Assembly: GCF_910592395.1 (NCBI RefSeq)
Contig: NC_088311.1
Location: 2,110,501-2,174,500 of the forward strand
DNA: 64,000 nt
Reading direction: 5' to 3'
Source: Lineus longissimus
Lineage: Eukaryota > Nemertea > Pilidiophora > Heteronemertea > Lineidae
The notes under the pieces were generated by a model that had not been told where the DNA came from, made no database searches, and saw nothing but the letters and a program-made list of their open reading frames with translations. Below are positions 32,334 to 45,700 of this stretch, piece after piece (positions within the stretch are counted from its first letter, which is position 1; each line of letters starts with the position of its first letter). The translations under genes and the position numbers were made by a program.

Positions 32334-33157
32334 TATTCAGGAATTGAAATTGGTTTGTTTTTAAAATGTCATTCCATGAGATTGGGCGTCTAAGGTAGGA
32401 AAGTTGTCTTGGTCAGTAGCCATTTTTTCAAAAACTGCTGTAAGCCCTGGTGCCCATAATGATAACTAAACTTTTCCTTCAGGTAATCGGCACGACTTAA
32501 AAGTGACCCAAGTAGTAATCAAATCAAGATGCGTTGGTCACTTCTGCTCTTTCCGACAGCAGGTAGTTTGAAATGGTTATCAAGACAATTTCACACCCCA
32601 ATCAAAGACATGCTGATCTCTCTTCCAGACAATATAACATCAAAGGCCAGTCTCCCCAGTCCTCTTTCCAAGAATGAAATGGCCAGAGGCCATGTGCTCT
32701 CACATTGCTAATGCCTGGAATATAGTTATCGCTTTAAAATCTATCGGACATCAGTGACAGCGAGTCACATTGACCTAAATCTGTGGCAGTTTGATGTACA
32801 CCGTGAGGCTGGAGTTTGTACACGTCGCCATTTCAAGACAATGTCACAACTCTGTCAAAGAACCACGCAACAACTTTGGCCACCTCGCATTCATCAGCGG
32901 GTAGTGGTATTGCTCAATTGAATGAATACCGTAATCGAGTCAATACACATGTACATAAATGACTGCAAAGCCGATTCATTGTGTCCACCTGGACCAACTG
33001 AATAATGGGTCACAGCAGAGCAGACCACATGAGTGATATAAGAGAATATATAATGTGACACGTGTAAAGGTAAAATACTTGTGAGGTCCAATTCATAGAA
33101 ATGTGTCATCGTGAACGTGAGTACCAAAACAAAAGACTTTTTGTAGTAGAATGAATC
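32334..33157. other. Intergenic DNA between two convergent genes
   Basis: Nothing recognisable beyond short chance open frames. It lies between the TRMT5 poly(A) signal and the candidate poly(A) signal of the minus-strand SAM-domain gene. Confidence 0.5.
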
Positions 33158-36100
33158 TTTATTCAATAAAAATACATGTTAAATTAATTGCTTCGACATG
33201 GCATGTTCCCAAGACAGAAGCATTTGGGTGGTTCAACAGAAAATGCAACTGGACTCCAGATGGAGAAATGTCAATATCTGAAACTGGCCATCTGAACATG
33301 ATCTCCTGGGACCCTTCAATACAACTGGGCTACTGCAGTGTGTACTTGAAGTACATCTATTTGATGAAGTATTCAATTTCTTTTCAATTCCAATTGAATT
33401 TGTAAAGCAATAAATAGGAAACATATCAAGAATAAAGACTCTCAAGTGTACCAAAGGCAAAATACACTAAGAACAGTCAGATAGCAAGAGGGGGTTCAAC
33501 AAAATGAAGGCATTTTGATGTTTTAACAAACTATGCCGGAATACACGACCAATAGATGCACTGTAAACTCCTCCCTTTCTCCCAAGTTTGGGACTGTCAT
33601 CTCACAACTCCTCTTCTAAGTGATTGCAAGTAAAATCTCTTTAAAAATTAACCTTAATTGAATTACTTTTCACCTGCCTAATATTTGTTGTCAAACGGAC
33701 ACAGAGCATACTTCGTCACCGATTCAAAACAATGTTTGTTTATGGTACTACCATCCTCAGGAGTGTACTGTTCCTGCTTCCAGATTTCTTTTAACTCAAT
33801 ATTCCAGACACATTCCTTGGTCAATAACTTTCACCAACCGTACTTTAAACTTAAGACGGTCTACATCTCATCAATGTTACAAGTCCGATTTGAACTTTTC
33901 AGAATCCCAGTAATTTCCGTAACATTTTGAATGTACTAAGTGGATATTCAAGTTTCAAATTATGGCTTGAACTCCCTATTGGCTTGGGCTATGTATTGGC
34001 AGATTCACAGGCATCAATCCAGTCACTGTAGACATCGATTGGTTCTGATAGATCTGGTTTCAAGTTAAGGACAATAACACTGTGGAAATGGTATTTGAAA
34101 AAGAGAGGACTAATGCATCATAATTAAAAATGCAGCAGATATCCAGACCTGACACAACAAAACATATTCTACATCACTAGAGATATTCTTGGCATTTCAA
34201 GCCTCTGGTTGAAAGATGCCTAAGAAATTGGATGGATACTTGATAATATAGTAGCCTTTAATTTTGAAAATAAGTGAAAAAAGGATACAATTGATGGTAG
34301 TTTGAAATCCCTCCACACAGACACGACAGGACACAAGTCCAGTATTCCGTTGTCGATCCCTGAAAGCAAAGAAGAAGACAATGACCAAGGAAATCCTTTT
34401 CAAGAAAAAATGGTTAAAGGCAATTTAGGGGTGAATTACAGAGTTTAGAAGAATGTACGCACATTCAAAGGGTAGAGTAAATTTGTTTCAGTTCTAGATT
34501 TGAGCCCTGGCAGACAATATTCATCACCACACCATGCTATTTCCAATAAGTCTAATAACAAAGTTGTTTCTGAAAATAAGAGTGACAACCTGATGGTGTG
34601 CCAACAATGTGTTATGATGTTACCAGTACCAGCTGTAAAACGTTACAGTGCAATCCAAAAATCTTACATTTTCACATCACAAGATTTGTCGTGGTTACAA
34701 AATGGGCAGTTAAAAACTGTTTCCAATGGTTCGACCATCTTCCTCTTTGGTGGTGGCTTAGATGCTTTTCTCCGGCGACCCATCTTTGCCTATGTGCTGC
34801 AATATAGAATAAGAAAATGGAAAAAAAGGTTGCAAGATTCTTCGACCAGCGCTCATCGTGCATGTCGTGTACATCGATGCACTGTGGATCGCAACGCAGG
34901 GTCAGGGAGCAAAATATGAAGGCAGGTAATGATCGAATTTCCTCATCTTATGGACAAAACACAAAAAAATCATTATGAAAACAAATTATTATATAACAAA
35001 GCAACAGTTGAATAGATACCTAAGCAAACTCGACAACGATGACGACAATAAAAGCACAATTTTAAAGACACTTTTCATCAAAACATTCGGAAACGTTTTG
35101 GTTTTTTTACATTTTTGATAAACCTCTTTGAACTAATTCCACATCGGCCGGAGGAATGTTGGTGGGTTTTGGAAAATTGTGAATTCCATACCGAACGGGA
35201 CGACATTGGGAGGGAAATTGTCTTCACCTCTGTTTCTGCCACTCGTTTGATGGGATTATAAATTTTCTCCTGTGTGTTAGCAAGGGGTCATATCATGAGA
35301 CGCTGGCTTACAATATTTGTCTCTACTGTCTAAGGTGACAAATGGTCACAGGCCTAAGGAGATTGTGAGCGATCAACAGAATATGGGTCATCCTGTCACA
35401 GTCGCTCATTGTCTCAAGATTATATGAGGTTTTACTCCACGTTAAAAACTTGGTATCCAATGAAAAAATACGAGAGTGTCTTTCTCAATGCTGGCAACAG
35501 TATCATACACTGGGAGACATCTGAGAATGTATTGCTCCTCCATTGTGGCAACAGTATCAGTCTTCTGGCTCTCAGGAGACAACTTGCTCATGCTGTGAAC
35601 TGTCTTCTAGCCAAAAGGAGACGGAGAAGGTCAAGATTTTGTTCCATGTTGGTTGCTGTGTTTGTCTGAAACTCGACCAAAAGGAGACAATCACATGTAG
35701 ATGGTGACTAGATCTTTGGATGAATTTTCCACAAACTGACATAAACTCCTATTAATAGTCTTGGCACATTTATTTACAATCAAGTGACAAACAGATATAT
35801 AAATTTCAAATTATTGCACAGCTTAAAAGAATGCAGTTGAACCCCTCCTTACAATCATGCAAGAAAATAGGAATAATGAAATGTCCTTAGTTTGTTCTAA
35901 AAGGTGTTCACTCAAATAGAATATGTCCATTTTTGGGAAGGAGGTGACAGCTACAGTCTCCTCTCTCGACTCTCTTTTGATACAAGTAAATGGAGAACGG
36001 TAGGGATTGGCAAGGGTTTTCTTGCATTCTGTTACATAAACACTTGAGTCACTTATGACATTTGTCCCAAGTAACACCCAAGATGATGAAGAAGCATAAA

Positions 36101-36755
36101 TGGAACATAATAATAGTGATGAACTGGGCGAGCTAAGTAACATTTCAAAGACTGTGACAGTTACACAGGTAAAGCAATGACTACATAAAATGATTCCAGG
36201 GTATGACATCGGTGGGCCTGCAAATTTTGACTATCCAACACTCATCTGACTTCTGGACAAAACAAAGGCACCAGTTTGACCACAGGCTTCAAATTAGTTT
36301 CGAAAATGCTACATGGCGGATTTTGTTCCATTCATAGCATCAAATTCCAGTGAATACAACGTGGATTCTGTGAAGGTCCTCATGATGAATGAATGACCCA
36401 AGAGATGATGGACACATATTTCCAGTTCATATGGCACCAGTAGAACAGATGGACAGGTCTGCCCTGGCTAACTGCATCAGCTAGAAATGGAAAGAAAATC
36501 ATATGGACATTCCAAAGGGACCAGGTGTTCTCACAAAATTGAAGCCAGCATGGCTAACATTACAGACATTGCATCCCATTTTTTCAGAGTTTATGATACT
36601 AACATTTAAATGTAAAAGGAGCAGTGGCTCTCAAAGAAATACATGAAAAAGGTTGGGCGAATATGATGGCTAGTAGTCAAACTCTGGAAACTTCAGTTCT
36701 GCTACCTTTTCAAGTATGTGAAGAAAGAAAATGTTGGCATTAATTGTACTTAGAG
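33158..36755 (-). other. Probable long 3' UTR of the SAM-domain gene
   Basis: No exon-like segment is seen on either strand over 3.6 kb. The first convincing minus-strand AATAAA I noticed downstream of the stop codon is at 33163-33158. If the transcript runs to it, the 3' UTR is about 25 times longer than needed and eight times the coding length. An unannotated second gene or intergenic DNA is the alternative. A weak direct repeat (tggcaacagtatcat / tggcaacagtatcag) lies near 35492-35552. Confidence 0.35.
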
Positions 36756-37948
36756 CTACGAATCTGACATTTGCATAACTCGCCTTTTTACATCTTGATC
36801 CATATTCTTGAATTCATATGACTCAAATTTGATCCGAAGATGGTGAATGTAGTGTAATAATTCATCTCTGAAAGAACAGAAATGTAACTGGTCAAAATAT
36901 CAAGGAGACTGGACATTGCTGCCATCGGGAAAGGTCTGCTAGACTACTATATGAGCAGCTTTCACAATTGAAAATGGTAGTTACACAAAGACAAACTACC
37001 TCAATCATGATATAGTGACCATTTTAAAATAAACTTTCACAGTGCACTGCTCAATATTGTGTGTCGGAACAACTTTCAATGTACAACCTAATTGATATTC
37101 AATACAAACCTGTCAGTATTCTCCACAATGCCAAGTCTTCGAAGTTTATTATCATTCAGTCGGAGGAGAGCACGTCCTTAAACGATGAAGAAGACAAGAG
37201 TCAAGTAATCTCGCATGCAGGACAAGTGCTCCATTGGTTATTCAAGTATGTATGAAGAAGCTCACCCAGGTGTCAGCAGAAATAGCAACCCATATCCAGT
37301 CAAATGTAATTTCCATGATCCCCTTAGATTTCATTCTCGGAAAATAGGAATTGACAAGTACAAATCTACCATCTCATCGCTGTGGACTAACACACACCTA
37401 AACCTTGAAGCTGTTTCTTCCATACATCTCGGATACAATAAGAGAGGTTTTTCCATACCTGTTATTTCATTGTCCTGGAATGTGACACCGTAACGATTGT
37501 AGTGGACTGGACAACATTTCTTCATCCATTTATTCACATCATTCACATTCCAGAAATAAACTGGCTTCATACGGATTTTTTTACCAGATGTTGTTGATCC
37601 TTCTCTTATTGTGGATTGCTTGGCCTTGAAAAGAGTTAGAGCCAGTGAAAGGTAAAAATGTGAGTAGGCCTGAATGTCATACAGACTCAGTCTTGACGAC
37701 GGATAATGTTCTGAGAAGCTAGAGGCTACAGAGACGAGGCATGGGTAGCAATCATCGATATCCTGATATTCAATAAAATACACTTTTCAATCAAACCATC
37801 ATAATCAAATCTCTGATACCATCTTCAACACATGGTAAAATTTCCAACTTACTTTGCTTCCAGGCGTTTGAGGATCCAACCCCTCTGGATTCAGTGAATT
37901 ATAACTGGAAGTACTGTTTGGTGGAATCCTTGTTGGCATTTCATCCAT
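36756..37948 (-). CDS. SAMD10/12: SAM-domain adaptor of the aveugle / SAMD10-SAMD12 family
   Basis: Small adaptor. Fly aveugle (hyphen) links CNK to KSR in Ras/MAPK signalling through its SAM domain (family knowledge). Four coding exons: 37948-37853, 37624-37459, 37176-37110, 36867-36756; 441 nt, 146 residues plus TAG. The SAM domain spans about residues 50-125: KPVYFWNVNDVNKWMKKCCP, then ITGRALLRLNDNKLRRLGI, then ELLHYIHHLRIKF. ITGRALLR and LGI are diagnostic of this family. The start is the ATG at 37948. The exon itself opens at 37961 with another ATG that begins a 6-codon ORF overlapping the true start, a likely brake on translation. The N terminus is Pro/Ser/Thr-rich and probably disordered. 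Confidence 0.93.
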
Positions 37949-38497
37949 TATTGCTCCACATCTGAAAAAAGTGTGGAATTTATTAAAAGGATCTAGTAAG
38001 CCCATTATTTAAGGCTCAAGACAGAGATGTCTGGCTATGCAGACCTAAATGTCTCCTGACACTACACCTCCGCTAGTTGTGTCATAGTTGGGCAAAGAGA
38101 TCTTAACATCTATATAAAGATTAAAAGATGAAGTCGGTTTTCGGGCTTCTGAACATGTTCCGAGTGTGCGCGCATTTGATTTGTTGTTGCTCTGAGACTG
38201 ATTCATCTTCTTCAGAAGGCCTTTTTGACCTTACATCAGTTGGTCTGATAGTGATAGCCTGGATATCTTGCCAATTCAGGCAACTGGTCTCATTCTCTTA
38301 TATTCCACACCTTCGACATCCCGTTGTTGTATGTGGACTTTCGCATTCCTGGGTCATGCCCAACTCATGGTCTCATGTAAGGCCTACTATCAACTGTGCC
38401 TGTGCCTTACAACACAATACACCATCAACCCCCCCCGGCCCCCCGGCCCAGGCTTAGGTAGGCCATGGAGATAATACCTCCATGGGTAGGCTAGCTG

Positions 38498-39532
38498 GTA
38501 TCAGGCTGTTTCGCTACATTGCCAGTTCGCTACAAGTCGTTTCGCTACATGTGGCGGTCGTTTCGCTACATGGTAGGTCGTTTCGCTACATGGGTGGAGT
38601 CGTTTCGCTACATGATGGGTATGGTCGTTTCGCTACATGGAGGACGTTTCGCTACATGGGTGGAGTCGTTTCGCTACATGGATGTAGTCATTATTTTTAC
38701 TCTATTTTACCCTACTATAATTCCCGGTGGTGACTGCAAATTTATTATAGCACAGTTTGCCGGTAAAAAAACTTATACGGTTTGATGGCGCGCAAGGAGT
38801 TCTTGTCGTCCTGGCCTGGGTTAGGCCACATAAAAAAAATAGTTGGTGATCGTCCCCGCCCGCCCCTACGAAAAACGCCCGGCCCCATTTTTTGTTAAAA
38901 TCCTCATACACTGTGTATACTACAATGGTCGGGAGGACTGGTTCCCATGCCATCATATTTACAATATCTTGAAGTATTGAACTGTGAGAATTTTGAAAGA
39001 GATCAGTCCACCAACAGCTATACCCGTCGAACTTTGGGACATTTTTTTTTGGGACACCCGATATATATGCATTGAGCTGCCTCAAATTAATTGTTCCATC
39101 ATTTGACCGTATATCTATATATACAGATAGATGATGAGATTTATACTTAAATTAACTCTCAATATATACCGTGCTTTGCGTGAATTTATTGCAAAAGCTG
39201 AGTTTGTCGATTTATTTCTTTATTTTTATTACTTGCTTAGAAATATCTGTAGGCCATGCACATTTGTCTCTTTTACATTTTTGAGGGCCCTGAAAAGGGC
39301 CGTATATTAATGCTGCACCAAAGGCCTAGCGCCTTTGCAAGGCCTTCGCGTTGGCTCGCTCGTCTCCACCCATGTAGCGAAACGTCCTCCATGTAGCGAA
39401 ACGACCATACCCATCATGTAGCGAAACGACTCCACCCATGTAGCGAAACGACCTACCATGTAGCGAAATGACCGCCACATGTAGCGAAACGACTTGTAGC
39501 GAACTGGCAATGTAGCGAAACGACAGTAATTC
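38498..39532. mobile_element. Foldback-type element, copy 1
   Basis: The left arm (38498 to about 38680) and right arm (about 39360-39532) are inverted copies of each other. Each is built from about nine tandem units of a core gtcgtttcgctacat with variable spacers of 4-10 bp, in mirrored order. This architecture is that of foldback elements (Drosophila FB, sea urchin TU), which have long tandem-repeat inverted arms. The centre holds a unique 110-bp segment shared with copy 2 (about 38690-38808) and about 500 bp not shared. No transposase is visible, so it is non-autonomous. Open frames here, rich in FRYM/SLHG repeats, are artefacts of the repeat. Confidence 0.85.
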
Positions 39533-39857
39533 CTTCGCTGGAATGAAGACGACATCAATGATGTCAATCTATCATATGCCGCCGATGGACATGTTGGGAT
39601 GACCTAATGAAAAGTACATTCACGATAATCTTTTGAAGCATTGTCCAACCTGTGTTCACTTATGTGTTACGTTCCTGTGATGTGTGGCGAACAATTAGAT
39701 TTCAGAAAAAAGATCAGGTTGGGGGAAATGACAAATGTGTGCATTAGCCCATGTCCGATTGTCGGATGCCATTGATTGAATGACCAAATGCAGTCATACC
39801 AAGTGTGTATTATGATTATAGAAACTACGTGAATAATAAGTTATTGTATATACTTAC

Positions 39858-40075
39858 CAGATTCGATGCTTGTTTGAAAAGATCACCGTATATGGGATCT
39901 TTACAGAGTATTTCAACTCGAATCTTATATTTTTTAACAAAACACGAGCCGCTTATTGGCGGATCATTCTGCAATGTTCTGTGGGAAGTGGTGAGCGTTG
40001 ACGGACTGAGGAATTCTCTCTGTCGTGTCTGTCATGTGACCGTCTCATTCTTCTGGCGGGAAACTCTGACGCACG
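39858..40075 (-). other. Candidate non-coding first exon and promoter of the SAM-domain gene
   Basis: On the minus strand a strong donor (AATCTG|GTAAGTATA, at 39858/39857) ends a segment preceded by a CCAAT box (CGCCAATAAGCGG, near 39950-39962) and an E-box-like GTCACATGAC (near 40044-40035). The coding part begins with an acceptor at 37961, so an upstream 5' UTR exon is required, and this is the best candidate. The exact 5' end is unknown. If correct, the first foldback element lies in intron 1. Confidence 0.4.
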
Positions 40076-42755
40076 TGGCAGTACTGTAAATCTGATAGGA
40101 ACCGTAGTTACTTCATTCGTTACTCCATCCGTTACTTTCAAGTGGAATCACTTGCAGTTGAAAGAATTACATCTCATGGGCAGAAAGAACGGTAGGGTGG
40201 AGTCCTGATGCATCCTGTTGTTGGTCTTTGACTGGAGATCATAATCACTCGGGGTAGTTCTGTGATCCTTTTTTATGATGTGAGCATTTGCACAAAGACT
40301 TAGTGGTAGATGCCGCAGGGAGGGACAATGTCACAACGTCTGATGATGCTCCAGGGTAAAATTGATGTGGATGCATGAAATCTCGACCCCCCCCTACAAA
40401 ATGAGTAGTCCTTTGTGGACCCAAACTGTTCAAGCGATGCTGCAAGGACAATGTTGCCACCTGTAGATTGTGACATTGTCCCTGGGGGGTTTGAAGCTGA
40501 GAAGCGAACATTAACCCCCGATTTCCTCAGAATGAGATTTCGGGGAACACGATAATCTGTATCAAAACAAAGGGACTTTTTTTAGCATGACTAGGATTGT
40601 GGTTCGGGGCTTATCTTATAATGAATGCCACTGGTTTTTTACCCAGCATGAAAACAGCTCGAGTGGTAGTGAACTACCATGCAAACAAATTATTATGATC
40701 AATGGACTCTTCCCCTTGGGTGCAAAGGTCAGTATGCGCTTGTAGTCCAAGACAGTGGTTCTGGTCGTTGCAACCTTATGCATAATCCACTTGGTAAGAT
40801 GACCTCGGGGGGGGGGGATTTTTTATTTGACCAATTTTTAAGGTCAATATCTGGTAAGCACAACAGTGGCTCCGATGAAAAGTTTCGATTAGTGATGGTG
40901 TGTCAACAGGCGAGTCAATAAGAAAAAAAATGTTTCTCTTTCAAAAAAACTTTATTGCTGTACATTACAAAGAAAACAGATGACGATTTGGAATGTAGTG
41001 TAGGAGGAAACCCGCATACCGGGAGAAAACCTACGCAGTCGGAGGGAGTCGCCATCTCCATCACACAGGTGACAGGTGCTTATGTTTGAAATGACTTAAT
41101 ACATTGTATATTATAGTTCATACAATGATCGTAGTACATTATTTTTTGGCTGCACCACTCCGAAAGCCCAATACAAGAAGAGGACCGGGAGATATGATAG
41201 TTTTTCTATCCCTTTAAGACGTGGTCAACTTCTTCACAAGATGTCACAAAGAAACACTGATAAGTGTCCTTGCAACACAATGCTAAATTGAGATAAAAAA
41301 CAATAGACTCAACTACATGTACTCCACCACAATGGTTTGAGTTAGCACTAAACCTCTCCATGCATTCATCATGTTTATAATACATGAATAGCTGTTGTAT
41401 TAAAACCTATTGTTCATGCCTTCAGGTGAGCCATGTGAGCTTACAATAGATTTGGTCACTGCTGATGATTTGAATAACAAAGGAACCACATTTGTCATGG
41501 CCACTGGACAGAGCTGGCTGCCACTTAGCATAACAAAGGGAGCAGTTATGACATGTCGTTTGCATGACAAAAGAGGTGACCTCGACAGGGCAAAGATTAA
41601 AAGTTGGCTTTGCCATACTTTTTGCCAAGTCATGGAGTCTAGATCTCATTAGACATTTTACAAAATATTTCATGCAAGATTTACAAATACATTCATACAG
41701 GACAAAAGTTTTAAAACGTCTAAAAGTTGACGTTTTTAAGCTACACTTTTCTCAATCAATTCAGTATCATGTAAAAAATTGTCATCAAGGAACCATTGTG
41801 ATCACTCATTGCCCAAGGTGATGTACCCATGGACAACATCATCATCAACAATTTGGGGTCCCTGGTAAGCCATAACAAAACATGCATGCATGCCACCATT
41901 GTCGAATGACATGCTTTGACAACGGCTCACAGTGTGACCACTAGGGAAGGATCAGTCTTTAAATTTCGAATAAAACAGTGAGAGTTTTAAATCTGACTGT
42001 TTTAGTTCAACTGGAAAGATGTTTTGGTATTTCTTCAAGGAGGAAATTCAAATTCAACAATTCACTGTTGGTCATTTGTCTCGAGCATGATAGTACATGT
42101 ATTGAGCAACTGAACCAGCCAGTGTGATGTAAGGTCATGGGCATCAGAGCCCAGGCCATGTCAGTTGATTCTGTGGTACTGATGAGATTGAGAAACAGTA
42201 TGAAAGGCCTACAGTTCCATCAGACACATGTGTTCTTGTTTCGTGGGGTCAGCGAAACAAGAACACATGGACCCCATGTCAAAAGTGATGGATATACCAG
42301 TAAATATCTGATGAATTCGGTGATTTTTAAGCATACAAATAACTTTTGCCTGAAAAGAATTTCAGGGTCCTCATCTGGCAGCTGTTGGCTTCTCTGGTAG
42401 CCACAAACAACCCATCCCCCAAATTGTTATTCCTTCTTATCTTAAGAACAAAACTTAGCTTGAAAATTATTTTGTTTGGGTTCTGGAGCGACCATTGGCT
42501 CCCTTGTTAGCCATAAACAAGCCATAATGATAATTTCAATCCCTTCTTTGAAAAGTGTAAGATTTTGAACCATGGCACAAGTCATGATCATAACCAAACA
42601 TAGATTAAAACAATCTATGCTTGTCATAAGCAGAGTAAATATTTGCCTTCTCACCATCAGAAAAATTTGAATTTTCATTAAATCACCTTTCAATCAGATA
42701 TTTTGATAAAACGATAAAGCCTACGGTGACAAAATACAATCTAACCGTCGTACTG
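40076..42755. other. Non-coding interval with a perfect hairpin and weak dispersed repeats
   Basis: No exon I can support. It contains a G-run near 40808, a 17-bp perfect hairpin (42227-42269), and three loosely similar stretches containing ggtagccacaaacaa or gttagccataaacaa near 41860, 42390 and 42505, possibly relics of an old repeat. Confidence 0.5.
42227..42269. other. Perfect 17-bp inverted repeat with 9-nt loop
   Basis: Left arm 42227-42243 (catgtgttcttgtttcg), loop 42244-42252, right arm 42253-42269, exactly complementary. A second overlapping inverted pair (ggggtc in the loop, gacccc just after the right arm) allows an alternative fold. Function unknown. Confidence 0.8.
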
Positions 42756-45700
42756 TTACTTGACGGCGATGGGAGCATGGTTGGGATGTGCTGGGTCAAC
42801 AACATCCTTCTCCCTTCTGTGGGACGGCTCATCATGCTGAAAAGAAAAAGACAACATAAAATTAAGGTTGTTCATTCATGCTCAAGTTGATAATTCAATG
42901 TCAAGGGGCCGGGCTATTGTGCTGACCGTATAATCTTGTGGTAGTAGACAATTCATGCTGGTTAAGAAAAGTGCTATAGGTTTCAGACGAAGAACTTTTC
43001 GAAAACATCTTCTCTATTAAACCTTCATTTAGGACTCTCACGCTGAGCGCTGCTTTGGATGAGCAAGAGACACAAATCTGTGTTCCTCCCCGACATGCCT
43101 GATTTCATTACAATGACTAATTCTATCCTTAATCAGCAGTTTCAGAGGGAGGTAAAGGACTAGAATTTGGGAAGTTTTGTCAAATGGGCGGTTTAGTTAA
43201 GGAGCATTTTCCAAGTCATTATTTTGAGCCGAGGTTTAGCTCCACCCTTGTGGTTTTGGTTAGTCAATCAATACCGACATTGCACCAACCCAAGCGGCCT
43301 AACCATAACCGCTGAACTCAAAACGAGGCTTTGTTGGCACATGGTGCATTTACACAAGTGCGGTTCATTCTAAATCCAGGTATTTTAGAATACTAACAAC
43401 GCGATTTTCATCAGAATTGCACAGATGATAGTTTTAACCATTCTTTATATTGAGTGCAAAAAGGTGTTGCCATAATACTGCTTATGTAATAAAACAACAC
43501 ACTTTTACTTTTATTTAATACTTGCAACCAGACCCTGACCATCACTACCAAAGGGTTTCTACCGAGTCTTCAGCTATTGTTTATCAGCAACAGTTGATAT
43601 TCATGCTCATTACAAATAAGTGCCTGGGCAGCTTTCCAAAGAGGAATCAAAAGGCAGCCGCAAGGTAGGCAAGATAAGTTTAACACAAAGTCACCAATAG
43701 GGGTCTCTCACCTCTCAGAGTATGTCGAAACTATTCACGCTGTATGAGGGATACATTTAGTGCTGAATATAACCTGACCCAGTGCTCTTACTTTGCATAT
43801 TAGTCACCTGAAGATGGCCAATTTAACCCCCCCCCCCCCCTCCTGCTTATAGTCCCCCTTCAACGTGATTAAAGCCTTTGACTTTGCATGTACATAACTA
43901 AATTATCCTGTTTACAACCAAGAACATTCTTTATCGTCCAGTTCTTTTTGCAACATTTTATTGTTTTACTAATTGAGATTGGTCCAAACTATCATCACCG
44001 CGAGTTTGATGAAAATTGCACTGTAATTGGTGTCGCAAAAATAACATTTGAAAATTGTTCCTCAACAGAGAGCTCACGATCTCTAAATCAGGCCAATGGC
44101 TATACCTAAGGGCATTTGAAAAACTGAAATTGATTTGTTTATATTACCGTGTGATGGCATCCTTCTGTAGGTATGAGATAGGCTGTCCTCATGGTGGCTG
44201 CAGGGTATCATGTCAGGGCTCTATGTCCGTAGCTTTCTGTAAGTCCAGAGAGTCCCTTTCGAGTTAAGATTGTCATTCTAGTCAATTAGAATATTGTCAT
44301 AATAGTCTATTAGAATGACGGACATTTAAGTGTCCTTCCCATCCACACAGTAAACACGTTCCCTTCTTCATCTTAGCGAAGGTTCTCCTTGAATTGGTCT
44401 GTCAAGGCATCGTTTGCTGAACTGTGGTTCATCAATCCTGCACATGGATATCCCTCAGCGCAACCATTCGATCCACTGAATCCACTCGAATCTCAGTCGT
44501 CTGCCCGTATCTGTGAGCGACTGGAAAACAAAATTTAAGGTTACTCCATTATTCTACCATGATTGATGCATGTGCCGTAGGGCCTTTCATTCAGTTTTAT
44601 CAAATTTACCAGTTAATTTTCTAAAAGGCTTAGAATACTGACGACCACAACGCTAGAGTACTTGACACTTGATTAGCAATTCAATTCCAAACTGAGGTTG
44701 GTCGTGCAGTTTGAAGATAAAATCAACCATTTTGCGACTTGATGAAACGAACTCAGCCCATGGCGTGTTCACCCATTTACCGTCTTGTCATCTGTTTATA
44801 TTTACCATATATGCATTGGATTCCTTTGTCATCCAAAATCGTTGAGAGTCACATCTACCATAGCACGAATTGTAGACTGTGGTTGAGTGGTTGGATCTTC
44901 TCGACAGCCATCATCTCAATCTGCAGAGGGCTAGATAACAGGAAAAATACATTCAAGGACCTATCTCAAATGAATAGATTGAAACCAAAAGATTTTCTTC
45001 TTTTCATATGGGCGAGATGGTTGTCAGTTGACAGCGTTTTCTTGGGAATAAAATGTTGATCGGCAAACTCTTTGGCAGGCGTAATCTTCATGAATCCTGG
45101 CCAATTTCATTTGTTGAAGACATGAAGAAAGAGTCTTCAGTTTTTAGTCATAATATTAATAAGGGGGTAGAGGGTTCACAAAAAAGAAATAATTTCTTTT
45201 GGCTTCAGTCTATTTGGGATGATTCCTATGTATAAGTTGACATTAATTTCAATGACACCCTTTAAGTTCTACTTCTTTTTTTATCATTTTTCTCTGATCG
45301 ACTCCTAATTATTTGGTCGTCAAGATTCAGATCAAAATTTCACCATGTAGACTGCAACATCGTCTTTTGTGTCCCTTGTCCCTGTGTCCCTTGTCCCTTG
45401 TCCTTGTTGCCCTTGTACAATGTTGGCTCGGGCTGCCTAAAAAGAATCATAAATTTTGTTGAGGGGTTTATCTAATTTCTGTGTGTTTCTACTGCATGCT
45501 GCGTTCACACTGAATCCGATTTAAAACTGTTTTCCAGAGAGCACTCTCCGGAATACGAATTGGCTACACCAGTTTCGAAACGGCTGCACCACACTTGGCC
45601 TAATGCGCATGCAATTCGAATTGAAAAGTGCAACTCTTGCCACGTATTGTAGTAACGTGCCTTTCGCGGATGAGTGTCCCTGCCCTTTGTTGTAATTAGT

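Noticed and set aside
34500-34919. 139-codon plus-strand open frame
   Set aside because: No recognisable domain or splice context, low-complexity composition, and it lies antisense in the probable 3' UTR of the SAM gene.
38482-38785. Open frames rich in FRYM and SLHG repeats, also at 39307-39567, 49505-49738 and 49866-50257
   Set aside because: They come from translating the tandem gtttcgctacat units of the foldback arms. They appear in several frames at once and show no conserved domain.
38498-39532. Helitron interpretation of the repeat-arm elements (TC start, CTRR end)
   Set aside because: One end could be read as CTGA|T, but the other lacks the TC start. Long inverted tandem-repeat arms are not a Helitron feature.
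42137-42400. 87-codon plus-strand open frame
   Set aside because: It spans the perfect hairpin and weak repeats, has no domain and no splice support.
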